Positions 12,108-21,940 of a DNA stretch of 64,000 bases are shown here, piece by piece (positions within the stretch are counted from its first letter, which is position 1; each line of letters starts with the position of its first letter). Origin of the DNA: Xanthomonas bromi (GTDB lineage: Bacteria > Pseudomonadota > Gammaproteobacteria > Xanthomonadales > Xanthomonadaceae); contig NZ_FLTX01000036.1 in assembly GCF_900092025.1 (NCBI RefSeq), forward strand, positions 62,001 through 126,000, given 5' to 3'. The position numbers and the translations under genes are program-made. The notes under the pieces are model-generated. The model was not told the DNA's origin and ran no database searches. It worked only from the letters and a program-made list of their open reading frames with translations.

Positions 12108-13997
12108 TCAGCGCTTCATCGAACTGAAGAACTCGTCGTTGGACTTGGTGGTCTTCATCTTGTCCAGCAGGAATTCCATCGCGGCGATTTCGTCCATCGG
12201 GTGCAGCAGCTTGCGCAGGATCCAGATCTTCTGCAGCAGCTCCGGCTCGATCAACAGATCTTCGCGACGCGTGCCGGAACGGTTGATGTCGATCGCCGGA
12301 TACACGCGCTTTTCGGTGATGCGGCGGTTCAGATGCACTTCGCTGTTGCCGGTGCCCTTGAACTCTTCGTAGATCACCTCGTCCATCTTGCTGCCGGTTT
12401 CCACCAGCGCCGTGGCGATGATGGTCAGCGAGCCGCCTTCTTCCACGTTACGCGCCGCGCCGAAGAAACGCTTCGGACGGTGCAGGGCGTTGGCATCCAC
12501 ACCACCGGTGAGCACCTTGCCGGAGCTGGGCACCACGTTGTTGTAGGCGCGCGCCAGACGGGTGATCGAGTCGAGCAAAATCACCACGTCCTTCTTGTGC
12601 TCGACCAGGCGCTTGGCCCGCTCGATCACCATCTCGGCAACCTGCACGTGGCGCGCCGCCGGCTCGTCGAACGTGGAGGAGATGACCTCGCCGCGCACGG
12701 TGCGCTGCATTTCGGTCACTTCTTCCGGGCGCTCATCGATCAGCAGCACGATCATGTGCACTTCGGGATGATTGGTGGTGATGGCCGTGGCCACCTGCTG
12801 CATCATCATCGTCTTACCGGCCTTGGGCGGGGAGACGATCAGCGCACGCTGACCCTTACCCTGCGGCGCCATCAGATCCAGGATGCGGCCGGTGATGTCC
12901 TCGGTGGACCCATCGCCACGCTCCAGACGGAAGCGGCGACGCGGGAACAGCGGGGTCAGGTTCTCGAACAGCACCTTGTTCTTGCTGGCTTCCAGCGGCT
13001 CACCGTTGATGGTGTCCACGATCGACAGCGCGAAATAGCGCTCGCCGTCCTTCGGGAAGCGGATACGGCCGGACAGGTGATCGCCGGTCCGCAGGTTGAA
13101 GCGGCGGATCTGGCTGGGCGAAATATAGGTATCGTCCGGGCCGGCCAGGTAGCTGGCTTCGGCTGCACGCAGGAAACCGAAGCCGTCTGGCAGGATTTCC
13201 AGCACGCCGTCGGCGGCAACGCCCTCGCCATGACGGGTCAGCACCTTGAGCAGGGCGAAGATCACGTCCTGCTTGCGCGCGCGCGCCACGCCTTCCTGGA
13301 TGTTGAGCTGGTCGGCAATGTCGAGCAGCTTCTGCGCCGGCATCCGCTTGAGGTCGCTCAGCGAATAGACCGGGAAACCTTCCGGCACGGCCGGATGCGG
13401 ACGCGCGATGAAGGGCTCGTTGCTGCCATCGGAGGGCGGCATGCCGCCGCCTTCGTTGCCGAACCGATCACGCGGACCACGGTCGCGGCGATTGCGGAAC
13501 CGGTCGCGGCGATTGCCCTGCTGGTTCTGGCCTTGCTGATTTTGCCCCTGACCCTGGCCACCCTGGCCTTGCTGATTCTGGCCGGCGTTCTGGTTCTGAC
13601 CGTGTGCCTGGGCCTGACCTTGAGGCTGGCCTTGTCCCTGGCTCTGGGCTTGATTCTGGTTCTGTTGTTGCTGCGCCTGGTTGAAGCGCTGCTGCTGCGA
13701 CTGGCCTCCCTCGCGGGGCTCGCCGTGGGTGTCACCGCCGTGGCTGGCGCTGGGCGCCTGACCGGCGTGTGCGCCGTCGCTGGACGTCTGCGCAGGTGCC
13801 GGATCGGCAACGCGCGACGGTGCCTGCGGGACACGGGGTGCCTCGGGTGCGGGGCTGGCGGGCAAGGGCAGATTGGGCTGCTGTGCGCCACCGTCTTCAT
13901 TGGTGACGGCGGTCTTGCTCACGCGCGGCTTGCGCACGCGCTTCTCGACGGGAGCGTCGATGCTGCTCCCGGTATCGGAGGAAGGATGATCGGACAA
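12108..13997 (-). CDS. rho: Transcription termination factor Rho with Q/N/G-rich insert
   Basis: Hexameric RNA helicase that ends transcription. The 629-residue protein is about 210 residues longer than E. coli Rho. Residues 1-95 are Pro/Ala/Ser-rich, 98-161 are almost only Gln, Asn and Gly, and 162-182 are Arg-rich ([17 protein letters not shown]). The conserved part starts near 211 with the Rho N-domain, then the RNA-binding RNP1 motif DGFGFLR (271-277), Walker A SPPKAGKT (389-396), and [13 protein letters not shown] and the Q-loop region [13 protein letters not shown]. The start at 13997 has GAGGA nine bases upstream. It lies on the minus strand after trxA and ends in a strong terminator. 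Confidence 0.97.
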   Translation of the reverse strand: MSDHPSSDTGSSIDAPVEKRVRKPRVSKTAVTNEDGGAQQPNLPLPASPAPEAPRVPQAPSRVADPAPAQTSSDGAHAGQAPSASHGGDTHGEPREGGQSQQQRFNQAQQQQNQNQAQSQGQGQPQGQAQAHGQNQNAGQNQQGQGGQGQGQNQQGQNQQGNRRDRFRNRRDRGPRDRFGNEGGGMPPSDGSNEPFIARPHPAVPEGFPVYSLSDLKRMPAQKLLDIADQLNIQEGVARARKQDVIFALLKVLTRHGEGVAADGVLEILPDGFGFLRAAEASYLAGPDDTYISPSQIRRFNLRTGDHLSGRIRFPKDGERYFALSIVDTINGEPLEASKNKVLFENLTPLFPRRRFRLERGDGSTEDITGRILDLMAPQGKGQRALIVSPPKAGKTMMMQQVATAITTNHPEVHMIVLLIDERPEEVTEMQRTVRGEVISSTFDEPAARHVQVAEMVIERAKRLVEHKKDVVILLDSITRLARAYNNVVPSSGKVLTGGVDANALHRPKRFFGAARNVEEGGSLTIIATALVETGSKMDEVIYEEFKGTGNSEVHLNRRITEKRVYPAIDINRSGTRREDLLIEPELLQKIWILRKLLHPMDEIAAMEFLLDKMKTTKSNDEFFSSMKR

Positions 13998-14060
13998 GTG
14001 CGTGATTCCTCGCTAAGGTGCGAGCGCCCAACTAGGGGGCGAACTATTGGTAGATGGGAG

Positions 14061-14078
14061 TCTAGAAGAGCTTCTAGA
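14061..14078. promoter_or_regulatory. 8-bp inverted repeat in the rho leader
   Basis: TCTAGAAG and CTTCTAGA form a perfect inverted repeat with a 2-base spacer, about 65 bases upstream of the rho start. It may be a protein operator or a small RNA hairpin in the rho leader. No regulator can be named. Confidence 0.4.
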
Positions 14079-14213
14079 GGGGTACGGCGGCGCACGAACG
14101 TGTGCCGGACCAACTGACACTATCACCGCGGCGCGTCACCGCGCAAGCGTCTACCGGGGCAGGATTTAACTGCCGGCGCATCATCGGGCGCCCATCGCTG
14201 GACGCCCGTCTGC

Positions 14214-14555
14214 TCAGGCCGCCGCGCCGCCCAGGGTCTTGTCGATCATCTGGGTCAGCTGGCCTTTGCCGACTGCACCGATCTGGGTCGCCTGCACTTG
14301 CCCGTCCTTGAACAGCAACAGCATCGGGATCGAGCGCACGTGGTACTTGATGGCCAGGGCGCGGTTCTGGTCCACATTGACCTTGGCAACCTTCAGGCGG
14401 CCCTGGTAGGTGTCGGCCAGATCGTCCAGCACCGGTGCGATCATCTTGCACGGGCCACACCACTCGGCCCAGAAATCCACCAGCACCGGTTCGCCCGATT
14501 GCAGTACCGCTGTCTCGAAGTCGGCATCGCCGACATGTTGAACCTTATCGCTCAC
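14214..14555 (-). CDS. trxA: Thioredoxin 1
   Basis: Small disulfide reductase that supplies electrons to ribonucleotide reductase and other enzymes. The 113-residue protein has the active site [13 protein letters not shown] and the cis-proline segment [13 protein letters not shown]. The GTG at 14555 is preferred as start because AGGAGA lies seven bases upstream; an ATG 21 bases upstream would put that site inside the gene. It is on the minus strand upstream of rho and divergent from rhlB, the same trio found together in E. coli. Confidence 0.96.
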   Translation of the reverse strand: MSDKVQHVGDADFETAVLQSGEPVLVDFWAEWCGPCKMIAPVLDDLADTYQGRLKVAKVNVDQNRALAIKYHVRSIPMLLLFKDGQVQATQIGAVGKGQLTQMIDKTLGGAAA

Positions 14556-14579
14556 GTTGGGTCTCCTGGAAACCAAAAC

Positions 14580-14601
14580 GGCCCACCCGAACGGGCAGGC
14601 C
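14580..14601 (-). other. Hairpin in the trxA leader
   Basis: On the minus strand GGCC-TG-CCCG pairs with CGGG-TG-GGCC around a two-base loop with one internal mismatch loop, followed by GTTTTGG. It lies about 25 bases before the trxA start and resembles an attenuator. It may equally be a chance GC-rich hairpin. Confidence 0.35.
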
Positions 14602-14753
14602 GCTACATTGCGTTAAACTGGGGCATTGCGCGACTGAATCAAGTGTCAGTCCTGAAGCCGCGCTGTCCGCCACAAGAGCCGCAGTTTGCGACGCTGTCGG
14701 CATCGATGCAAGCCGCGCCCGGGCTGCCCAGGGCGCCTCACGAAGACGGAATA

Positions 14754-16478
14754 ATGAGCGACAAACCGCTAACCGATTTGACCTTTTCCTCGTTCGACCT
14801 GCATCCGGCGTTGGTCGCCGGCCTGGAGAGCGCCGGGTTTACCCGTTGTACCCCGATCCAGGCGCTGACCTTGCCGGTCGCGCTGCCGGGCGGCGATGTC
14901 GCCGGCCAGGCCCAGACAGGTACCGGCAAGACCCTGGCGTTCCTGGTGGCGGTGATGAACCGCCTGCTGATCCGCCCGGCGCTGGCCGACCGCAAGCCGG
15001 AAGACCCGCGCGCGCTGATCTTGGCGCCGACCCGCGAGCTGGCGATCCAGATCCATAAGGACGCAGTGAAGTTCGGCGCCGAGCTGGGCCTGCGCTTTGC
15101 GCTGGTCTATGGCGGGGTGGACTACGACAAGCAGCGCGAACTGCTGCAGCAGGGCGTGGACGTGATCATCGCCACCCCGGGCCGGCTGATCGATTACGTC
15201 AAGCAGCACAAGGTGGTGTCGCTGCACGCCTGCGAGATCTGCGTGCTGGACGAAGCCGACCGCATGTTCGACCTGGGCTTCATCAAGGACATCCGCTTCC
15301 TGCTGCGGCGCATGCCCGAGCGCGGTACCCGGCAGACCTTGCTGTTCTCGGCCACGCTCAGCCACCGTGTGCTGGAGTTGGCCTACGAGCATATGAACGA
15401 GCCGGAAAAGCTCGTCGTGGAAACCGAGACCATCACCGCCGCGCGGGTTCGCCAGCGCATCTATTTCCCGTCCGACGAAGAGAAGCAGACGCTGCTGTTG
15501 GGTTTGTTGTCGCGTAGCGAAGGCGCGCGCACGATGGTGTTCGTCAACACCAAGGCGTTCGTCGAGCGCGTGGCGCGCACGCTGGAGCGGCATGGCTACC
15601 GGGTCGGCGTACTGTCGGGCGACGTGCCGCAGAAGAAGCGCGAGTCGCTGCTCAACCGCTTCCAGAAAGGCCAGCTCGAAATCCTCGTCGCCACCGACGT
15701 GGCCGCGCGCGGTCTGCACATCGACGGGGTCAAGTACGTCTACAACTACGACCTGCCGTTCGACGCCGAAGACTACGTGCACCGCATCGGCCGCACCGCG
15801 CGTCTGGGCGAAGAAGGCGATGCGATCAGCTTCGCCTGCGAGCGCTATGCGATGAGCCTGCCGGACATCGAGGCCTACATCGAGCAGAAGATTCCGGTCG
15901 AGCCGGTGACCTCCGAACTGCTGACGCCGCTGCCGCGTGCGGCACGCGTGCCGGTGGAAGGCGAAGAGGTCGACGACGATGCTGGCGACAGTGTGGGCAC
16001 GATCTTCCGCGAAGCGCGCGAACAGCGTGCTGCCGAAGAACAGCGTCGTGGCGGTGGTCGCAGCGGCCCGGGTGGCGCAGCGCGCAGCGGCAGTGGTGGC
16101 GGTCGCCGCGATGGCGCCAGCGCCGGTGCCGACGGTAAGCCGCGTCCGCGCCGCAAGCCGCGGGTGGAAGGCGAAGTGCCCGCAACTGCGGCGCCGACCC
16201 AAAATCCGGTGGTTGCAGCAGCAGCGGCAGAGGCGCCTTCTGCGGACATGGCCGATGCCGAGCGCGCACCGCGCAAGCGCCGGCGGCGTCGCAACGGTCG
16301 TCCGGTCGACGGTGCCGAGCCGACGGTGGCCTCCACACCGGTCGCCGCGCCTGCCGCACCGCGCAAGCCCACCCAGGTGGTCGCCAAGCCGGTGCGTGCC
16401 GCCGCCAAGCCGGGCGGCAGCCCGTCGTTGCTGAGCCGGATCGGCCGCCGTCTGCGTTCGCTGGTCTCCGGCAACTGA
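14754..16478 (+). CDS. rhlB: DEAD-box ATP-dependent RNA helicase RhlB
   Basis: RNA helicase that in E. coli joins the RNA degradosome. The 574-residue protein has the Q motif near 31-37 (CTPIQ), Walker A AQTGTGKT at 53-60, the PTREL motif, the DEAD box in [16 protein letters not shown] in [11 protein letters not shown], and motif [12 protein letters not shown]. After about residue 400 comes a 170-residue basic, Gly/Ala/Arg-rich tail with clusters such as [11 protein letters not shown], probably disordered and RNA-binding. The ATG at 14754 is preceded by a GGA-containing site; the upstream open frame overlaps trxA and lacks family resemblance. It is divergent from trxA and rho. Confidence 0.95.
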   Translation: MSDKPLTDLTFSSFDLHPALVAGLESAGFTRCTPIQALTLPVALPGGDVAGQAQTGTGKTLAFLVAVMNRLLIRPALADRKPEDPRALILAPTRELAIQIHKDAVKFGAELGLRFALVYGGVDYDKQRELLQQGVDVIIATPGRLIDYVKQHKVVSLHACEICVLDEADRMFDLGFIKDIRFLLRRMPERGTRQTLLFSATLSHRVLELAYEHMNEPEKLVVETETITAARVRQRIYFPSDEEKQTLLLGLLSRSEGARTMVFVNTKAFVERVARTLERHGYRVGVLSGDVPQKKRESLLNRFQKGQLEILVATDVAARGLHIDGVKYVYNYDLPFDAEDYVHRIGRTARLGEEGDAISFACERYAMSLPDIEAYIEQKIPVEPVTSELLTPLPRAARVPVEGEEVDDDAGDSVGTIFREAREQRAAEEQRRGGGRSGPGGAARSGSGGGRRDGASAGADGKPRPRRKPRVEGEVPATAAPTQNPVVAAAAAEAPSADMADAERAPRKRRRRRNGRPVDGAEPTVASTPVAAPAAPRKPTQVVAKPVRAAAKPGGSPSLLSRIGRRLRSLVSGN

Positions 16479-16553
16479 CCGTTTGCGGTACTGATCGCAT
16501 CGCCGCGCATCGGCGATGCGACGCAAGCGCTGGCGCTCCGGCATAATCGCTGG

Positions 16554-17240
16554 ATGACCGTTCTGCGTTTCGACAACGTCAGCAAGCACTACGCCGGGGG
16601 CCACCAGGCGCTGACCGATGTCAGCTTCGAAGTGGCCGATGGCGAGATGCTGTTCGTGACCGGCCACTCCGGCGCCGGCAAAAGTACCTTGCTCAAATTG
16701 ATTCACCTCAGCGAGCGTCCCAGCCAGGGCGCGGTGCTGCTGGGCGAACGCAACCTGCTCAAGGTGCGTGGCCGGCAGATTCCGCTGCATCGCCGTCAGG
16801 TGGGCGCGGTCTATCAGGACCATCGCCTGCTCAACGACCGCAGCATTGCCGAGAACGTGGCATTGCCGTTGATCCTGCGCGGCACCCGCCGCACCGAGAT
16901 CGGCAAGCGCGTGCGCTCGGCGCTGGAACGCATCGGTCTGGCCCATCGCGAGAAAGCCCTGCCGTCGCAGTTGTCGGCGGGCGAACAACAACGCGTGGGG
17001 ATTGCGCGCGCCATCGTCGGCGAACCGCGCCTGCTGGTGGCCGATGAGCCCACCGGCAATCTCGACCCCGCACTGGCCGCCGAAATCATGCAGTTGTTTG
17101 CCGAGTTGCCCGCGCGCGGCACCAGCGTGCTGGTGGTCAGCCATGACCTGGCGCTGCTCAAGCAGATGCGCAAGCGCGTGCTGATCCTGGATCACGGCCG
17201 CCTGGTCGACGACATCTCGCCGCAGGATCTGGCCGAATGA
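16554..17240 (+). CDS. ftsE: Cell division ATP-binding protein FtsE
   Basis: ABC ATPase that with FtsX controls septal peptidoglycan hydrolases during division. The 228 residues carry Walker A GHSGAGKST (37-45), the Q-loop AVYQDHRLL, the signature LSAGEQQRVGIARA (140-153) and Walker B LLVADEPTGNLD. The stop overlaps the ftsX start by four bases (ATGA), so the two are translationally coupled. The gene is intact and of normal length. Confidence 0.96.
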   Translation: MTVLRFDNVSKHYAGGHQALTDVSFEVADGEMLFVTGHSGAGKSTLLKLIHLSERPSQGAVLLGERNLLKVRGRQIPLHRRQVGAVYQDHRLLNDRSIAENVALPLILRGTRRTEIGKRVRSALERIGLAHREKALPSQLSAGEQQRVGIARAIVGEPRLLVADEPTGNLDPALAAEIMQLFAELPARGTSVLVVSHDLALLKQMRKRVLILDHGRLVDDISPQDLAE

Positions 17241-18187
17241 GCAAGCCCGCCAATACCGAAACCGTCGCGCCCTCGCGGTTCGGCGTGTGGATCGACCATC
17301 ATCTGCACAGCATCGCCTTCAGCCTGGGCCGTGCGATGCGCAAGCCGTGGGCGACGTTGCTGACGATCGTGGTGATGGCGCTGGCGCTGGCACTGCCGCT
17401 GGGGCTGTCGATCGCGTTGGACAACGTCAAGCTGCTGGCCGGCAGCGTGCAGCAGTCGCGCGAGATCAATCTGTTCCTGAAGGTCGACCTGGCCGCCGAT
17501 GCAGCGCAGGCGCTGGCCGGCGAGCTGCGTGCGCGCCTGGATGTCGCCAAGGTCACGTTGCGCACGCCCGAGCAGGGATTGGCCGAGCTGCGCGAGAGCG
17601 CCAAGCTCGACGAAGCCGCCGATGCGCTGGGCGACAACCCACTGCCCACCTTGCTGATCGTCACCCCCGCCAATGCGGCCGACGATGCGCAACTGGCCAG
17701 CGCGCTGCAGGCGCTGCCGCAGGCCGATCAGGTGCAGCACGATGCGCTGTGGCGCAAGCGTCTGGATGGCTGGCTGCACTTCGGCGAGCGGTTGGTGCAG
17801 GTGCTGTCGGCGCTGCTCGGTATCGGTGCGGTGCTGGTGGTCGGCAATACGGTGCGGCTGGACATCCAGTCGCGGCGCGAAGAGATCGGGGTGTTGCAAT
17901 TGCTTGGCGCCAGCGATGGCTTCATCCGCCGCCCGTTCCTGTACCTGGGCGCGTGGTACGGGCTCGGCGCTGGCGCCGTCGCGCTCGCTTTGATCGCCGC
18001 CTCGGGGCTGGCGTTGCGTGCGCCGTTGGCGACATTGGCCGACAGTTACGGCAGTTCTTTTACCCTGCATGGGTTGGATCTGTTGCATTCTGCGATGGTG
18101 CTGGTCGGCACGCTGGTGCTGGGTTGGTTGGGCGCCTGGCTGGTGACCGGCCATTTCCTCCGCCAGACCCGTCCCACCGAGACCTGA
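17237..18187 (+). CDS. ftsX: Cell division membrane protein FtsX
   Basis: Membrane partner of FtsE. The 316-residue protein has a cytoplasmic N-terminus, a first membrane segment around residues 37-55, a large periplasmic domain, then three more membrane segments ending near residue 310, the usual FtsX layout. The motif NTVRLDIQSRREEIGVLQLL, typical of the last cytoplasmic loop of FtsX and MacB-type permeases, is present. It overlaps ftsE by four bases and is followed eight bases later by a response regulator gene in the same direction, so the three may share a transcript. Confidence 0.95.
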   Translation: MSKPANTETVAPSRFGVWIDHHLHSIAFSLGRAMRKPWATLLTIVVMALALALPLGLSIALDNVKLLAGSVQQSREINLFLKVDLAADAAQALAGELRARLDVAKVTLRTPEQGLAELRESAKLDEAADALGDNPLPTLLIVTPANAADDAQLASALQALPQADQVQHDALWRKRLDGWLHFGERLVQVLSALLGIGAVLVVGNTVRLDIQSRREEIGVLQLLGASDGFIRRPFLYLGAWYGLGAGAVALALIAASGLALRAPLATLADSYGSSFTLHGLDLLHSAMVLVGTLVLGWLGAWLVTGHFLRQTRPTET

Positions 18188-18195
18188 GGCCTGCC

Positions 18196-19038
18196 ATGCA
18201 TCCACCAGATCTCAAACACCTGATCAGCGACGCACCGCGCGTAATGGTCGTCGATGGTTCGAAGCTGGTGCGCAAGCTGATTGCCGACGTGCTCAAGCGC
18301 GACCTGCCCAATGTGCAGGTGATCGGCTGTTCCAGCATTGCCGAAGCGCGTGAGGTGCTGGAAGCTGGCGCGGTGGATCTGGTGACCACCTCGCTATCGC
18401 TGCACGATGGCGACGGCCTGACCCTGGCACGCAGCGTGCGCGAGACTGCCGGCCAGGCCTATGTGCCGGTGATCGTGGTCTCCGGCGATGCGCAGCAACA
18501 TCTGGTGGAGCGCCGCTTCACCGAATACGTCACCGACTACTTCGACAAGGCGCTGGGCCATGAAGCCCTGGCCACCTTCATCCGCGGCTACGTGCAGCCC
18601 GAGCCGGTGGTGGGTGCGACCGTGCTCTACATCGAAGACAGCCGCGTGGTGGCCGAGGCGACCAAGCGCATGCTCGAGCGCCAGAGCCTGAAGGTGGTGC
18701 ACGTGCTCACCGCCGAAGATGCCTTTGCGCTGCTTACTGCCGAATCCCTGGGTCGCACCGAGCGTCGCATTGATGTGGTGCTGACCGACGTGACTCTCAA
18801 GGGCGAGCTCAACGGTCGCGACGTGGTCGAGCGCATCCGCATCGATTTCGCCTACGGCAAGCGCCGTCTGCCGGTGCTGGTGATGACCGGCGACACCAAC
18901 CCGCGCAATCAATCCGAATTGCTGCGCGCTGGCGCCAACGATCTGGTGCAAAAACCGATCGAGGAGCGCTTGCTGGTGACCAAGGTGTTGTTCCAGCTGC
19001 GCCTGGCACGTCTGGAGGATCAGGCTGTCACGCTATGA
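18196..19038 (+). CDS. Two-receiver response regulator without output domain
   Basis: A 280-residue protein with two receiver domains and nothing after them, so it would act by protein-protein contact. Receiver 1 (about 14-130) has lost key residues: the acidic pair reads VVDGS (one Asp at 20), and the phosphorylation site aligns to Ser66 in [15 protein letters not shown]. Receiver 2 (about 142-275) is complete: E147-D148, acceptor D198 in [11 protein letters not shown]231 in VLVMTGD and K253 in LVQKPIEE. The ATG at 18196 is the first plausible start, eight bases after ftsX. It overlaps ung by four bases. Its partner kinase is not in the window. Confidence 0.88.
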   Translation: MHPPDLKHLISDAPRVMVVDGSKLVRKLIADVLKRDLPNVQVIGCSSIAEAREVLEAGAVDLVTTSLSLHDGDGLTLARSVRETAGQAYVPVIVVSGDAQQHLVERRFTEYVTDYFDKALGHEALATFIRGYVQPEPVVGATVLYIEDSRVVAEATKRMLERQSLKVVHVLTAEDAFALLTAESLGRTERRIDVVLTDVTLKGELNGRDVVERIRIDFAYGKRRLPVLVMTGDTNPRNQSELLRAGANDLVQKPIEERLLVTKVLFQLRLARLEDQAVTL

Positions 19039-19760
19039 CTGAAGTAGAAGGACGCATCCAGCTGGAACCGTCGTGGAAGGCCAAAGTGGGCGACTGGCTG
19101 CGACGCCCGGAGATGCAGGAGCTGTCGGCATTCCTGCGCCAACGCAAAGCGGCCGGCGCGCGGGTGTTCCCGCCCGGTCCGCAGATCTTTGCCGCTTTCG
19201 ACGCCACCCCGTTCGAGCAGGTCAAGGTGGTGATCCTGGGCCAGGACCCGTACCACGGCGAAGGCCAGGCGCATGGGCTGTGCTTTTCGGTGCTGCCAGG
19301 CGTGCCGGTGCCGCCGTCGCTGCTCAATATCTACAAAGAGATCCAGGACGATCTGGGCATCGCGCGGCCGGATCATGGCTATCTGATGCCATGGGCGCGC
19401 CAGGGCGTACTGCTGCTCAATGCGGTGCTGACGGTGGAGCAGGGCCGTGCCGGCGCGCACCAGAACAAGGGCTGGGAAGGCTTCACCGATCATGTGGTGG
19501 AAACCCTCAACCGCGAGCGCGAAGGGTTGGTATTCCTGCTCTGGGGCAGTTACGCGCAGTCCAAGGGCAAGGTCATCGACCAGGCGCGCCACCGCGTGTT
19601 CAAGGCGCCACATCCCTCGCCGTTGTCGGCGCATCGCGGCTTCCTGGGCTGCCAGCATTTTTCCAAGACCAACGCGCATCTGCAACGTCGCGGGATCAGT
19701 CCGATCGACTGGTCGCTACCGCCGCGCAGCACGCTGGACGCCACCTTCGCCGGCGCCTGA
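19035..19760 (+). CDS. ung: Uracil-DNA glycosylase
   Basis: Removes uracil from DNA as the first step of base excision repair. The 241 residues carry the catalytic motif GQDPYHG at 69-75, the segment LLLNAVLTV, and the DNA-intercalation motif HPSPLS at 193-198. The start overlaps the stop of the preceding regulator as ATGA, so translation is coupled. Length and motifs are normal for family 1 UDG. Confidence 0.97.
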   Translation: MTEVEGRIQLEPSWKAKVGDWLRRPEMQELSAFLRQRKAAGARVFPPGPQIFAAFDATPFEQVKVVILGQDPYHGEGQAHGLCFSVLPGVPVPPSLLNIYKEIQDDLGIARPDHGYLMPWARQGVLLLNAVLTVEQGRAGAHQNKGWEGFTDHVVETLNREREGLVFLLWGSYAQSKGKVIDQARHRVFKAPHPSPLSAHRGFLGCQHFSKTNAHLQRRGISPIDWSLPPRSTLDATFAGA

Positions 19761-19906
19761 ACAGCGCGGCGGGGGGCACGTTTCGCAACCGAATTTGTCA
19801 CGGTTTGCAGAAGGTCTTGGTGGTAGCGTGATCAGCGAATTCGGGGTGCCGAGCTATAGAACAGCGTCGGTATCGAAAGCCCGAATGTTCTATAAATGGA
19901 ATGCTG

Positions 19907-19935
19907 GGAACTCTTTCTATACCCGGCAGTCCAAT
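19907..19935 (+). promoter_or_regulatory. Candidate sigma-E type promoter for rpoH
   Basis: GGAACT at 19907-19912 and TCCAAT at 19930-19935, 17 bases apart, resemble the RpoE-type consensus (GGAACTT and TCAAA-like). The start site would fall about 18-20 bases before the rpoH ATG. E. coli rpoH also has an RpoE-dependent promoter. This is a visual match only. Confidence 0.4.
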
Positions 19936-19959
19936 AGTTCGACTGCTAAGATGGTGCCT

Positions 19960-20835
<876 letters not shown>

Positions 20836-20862
20836 TCTGTTCGATCACGCGATCGCTGCTAC

Positions 20863-20892
20863 GCAAACGGCCCGGTTTTCCGGGCCGTTTGC
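20863..20892 (+). terminator. Terminator of rpoH
   Basis: A perfect 13-bp stem (GCAAACGGCCCGG pairing with its complement) with a TTTT loop lies 27 bases after the rpoH stop. The U-run is short, but the stem is strong and well placed. Confidence 0.75.
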
Positions 20893-21273
20893 ATGTGCGG
20901 CATCGGTAATGCGTTGAGTACGAAGTCGCGTGGTTGGTTTGCCGCCGTTCTGCCGTACTGCGGTGTGCGCGCTTGACTGCACGGAGGAAAGGATCGCGTC
21001 GTGCCGACTTGGATTGCCGGTGGAATACATCAAAGCGCGTGGGTAGCGCACATGGATTGCAAGTGGAATGCATGGCAGCGGGTACATAGCGCAATCGCGA
21101 GCGTTTCCCGTTCTTCAAGCGGCGGCTACGCGCAGCGAACAGTCGTCAGTCAGTGTGATGTTGCACTCGTCACCCGAGCAGACGACCTGCCGATATCCGG
21201 CGCGGGCTACGCCCGGCTGGTGGTCACGCATATCGGTTAGTCGTGCTTGATCGCCCGCACCACGACCGCCTGA
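20893..21273. repeat. Spacer after rpoH with a 43-bp imperfect tandem repeat
   Basis: This convergent spacer has no supported gene. It contains two adjacent 43-bp copies, 21010-21052 and 21053-21095, both starting TGGATTGC and containing TGGAAT and TAGCGC at equal positions, with roughly a quarter of the bases different. Short open frames here have no recognisable product. Confidence 0.6.
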
Positions 21274-21888
21274 CTATTCCGGCAGGCGCGCCACCGGTAG
21301 ATGCCAACCGTAGTGGATGGCCATGAAGCGCAGGCCGAAACAGACCCCGGCGCCGGTTGCCAGCGACCAGGCTTGCGGCACCTCCAACAAGTGCCCGATT
21401 GCGACCAGCCCGCCACCGGCCAGCGCGGCCACCGCATATAACTCCGCCTGCAACACCACCGGCGTGCGTGCGACCAGCAGGTCGCGCGCGATGCCGCCGC
21501 CGATGCCGCTGAGCATGCCCAGCAAGGTCGCGCTGAGCGGGCTGAGGTGGTAGTCCAGCGCCTTGCTGGTGCCATAGACCGCAAACAGCGCCAGTCCCGC
21601 CGCGTCGAAAATCTGCACCGGGTTGCGCAGGCGTTCCACTGCGGAGTGCCAGTAGAAACCGGCGACGCCGGCCGGGCAGGCGGTGAGCAGATACTGCGGG
21701 TGTACCAGCGCGGCCGGCGGGGTGGCGCCGATCAATACATCACGCACGATGCCGCCGGACACCGCAGCCGCGCACGAGAGCACCAGCACGCCGAACAGGT
21801 CCAGGCGGTTGCGCACCGCCAGGGTCGCGCCGCTCAGGGCGAACACGAAGGTACCGAGCAGATCCAGCAGGAACAGGACAGTTGCCAC
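21274..21888 (-). CDS. TRIC/UPF0126-family membrane protein (YicG-like)
   Basis: A 204-residue integral membrane protein with about seven hydrophobic segments. The two halves repeat the motif GGIVRDVL and GGIARDLLVARTPVV, the mark of the UPF0126/TRIC family, which includes prokaryotic trimeric cation channels; the substrate is not established here. The start is uncertain: GTG at 21888 gives the family length and begins at the first membrane segment (ATVLFLLDLLGTFVFALSG), while a GTG at 21984 would add 32 unlike residues and overlap ndh. No strong ribosome site is seen for either. It lies on the minus strand directly downstream of ndh. Confidence 0.82.
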   Translation of the reverse strand: MATVLFLLDLLGTFVFALSGATLAVRNRLDLFGVLVLSCAAAVSGGIVRDVLIGATPPAALVHPQYLLTACPAGVAGFYWHSAVERLRNPVQIFDAAGLALFAVYGTSKALDYHLSPLSATLLGMLSGIGGGIARDLLVARTPVVLQAELYAVAALAGGGLVAIGHLLEVPQAWSLATGAGVCFGLRFMAIHYGWHLPVARLPE

Positions 21889-21940
21889 GGTCAGGCCATC
21901 GAACCAGGCCGCACAGCATCGCGCACGGCCCGTGGCGCTG

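Noticed and set aside
12201-14117. Long open frame antisense to rho
   Set aside because: It results from the repetitive, GC-rich codons of rho on the opposite strand; no start site or family is seen.
14769-17195. Long open frame antisense to rhlB and ftsE
   Set aside because: It crosses two well-supported genes and their gap on the other strand; the protein is His/Gln/Arg-rich with no domain.
21001-21240. 79-codon frame over the tandem repeat
   Set aside because: No ribosome site and no known family; the coding look comes from the duplicated unit.
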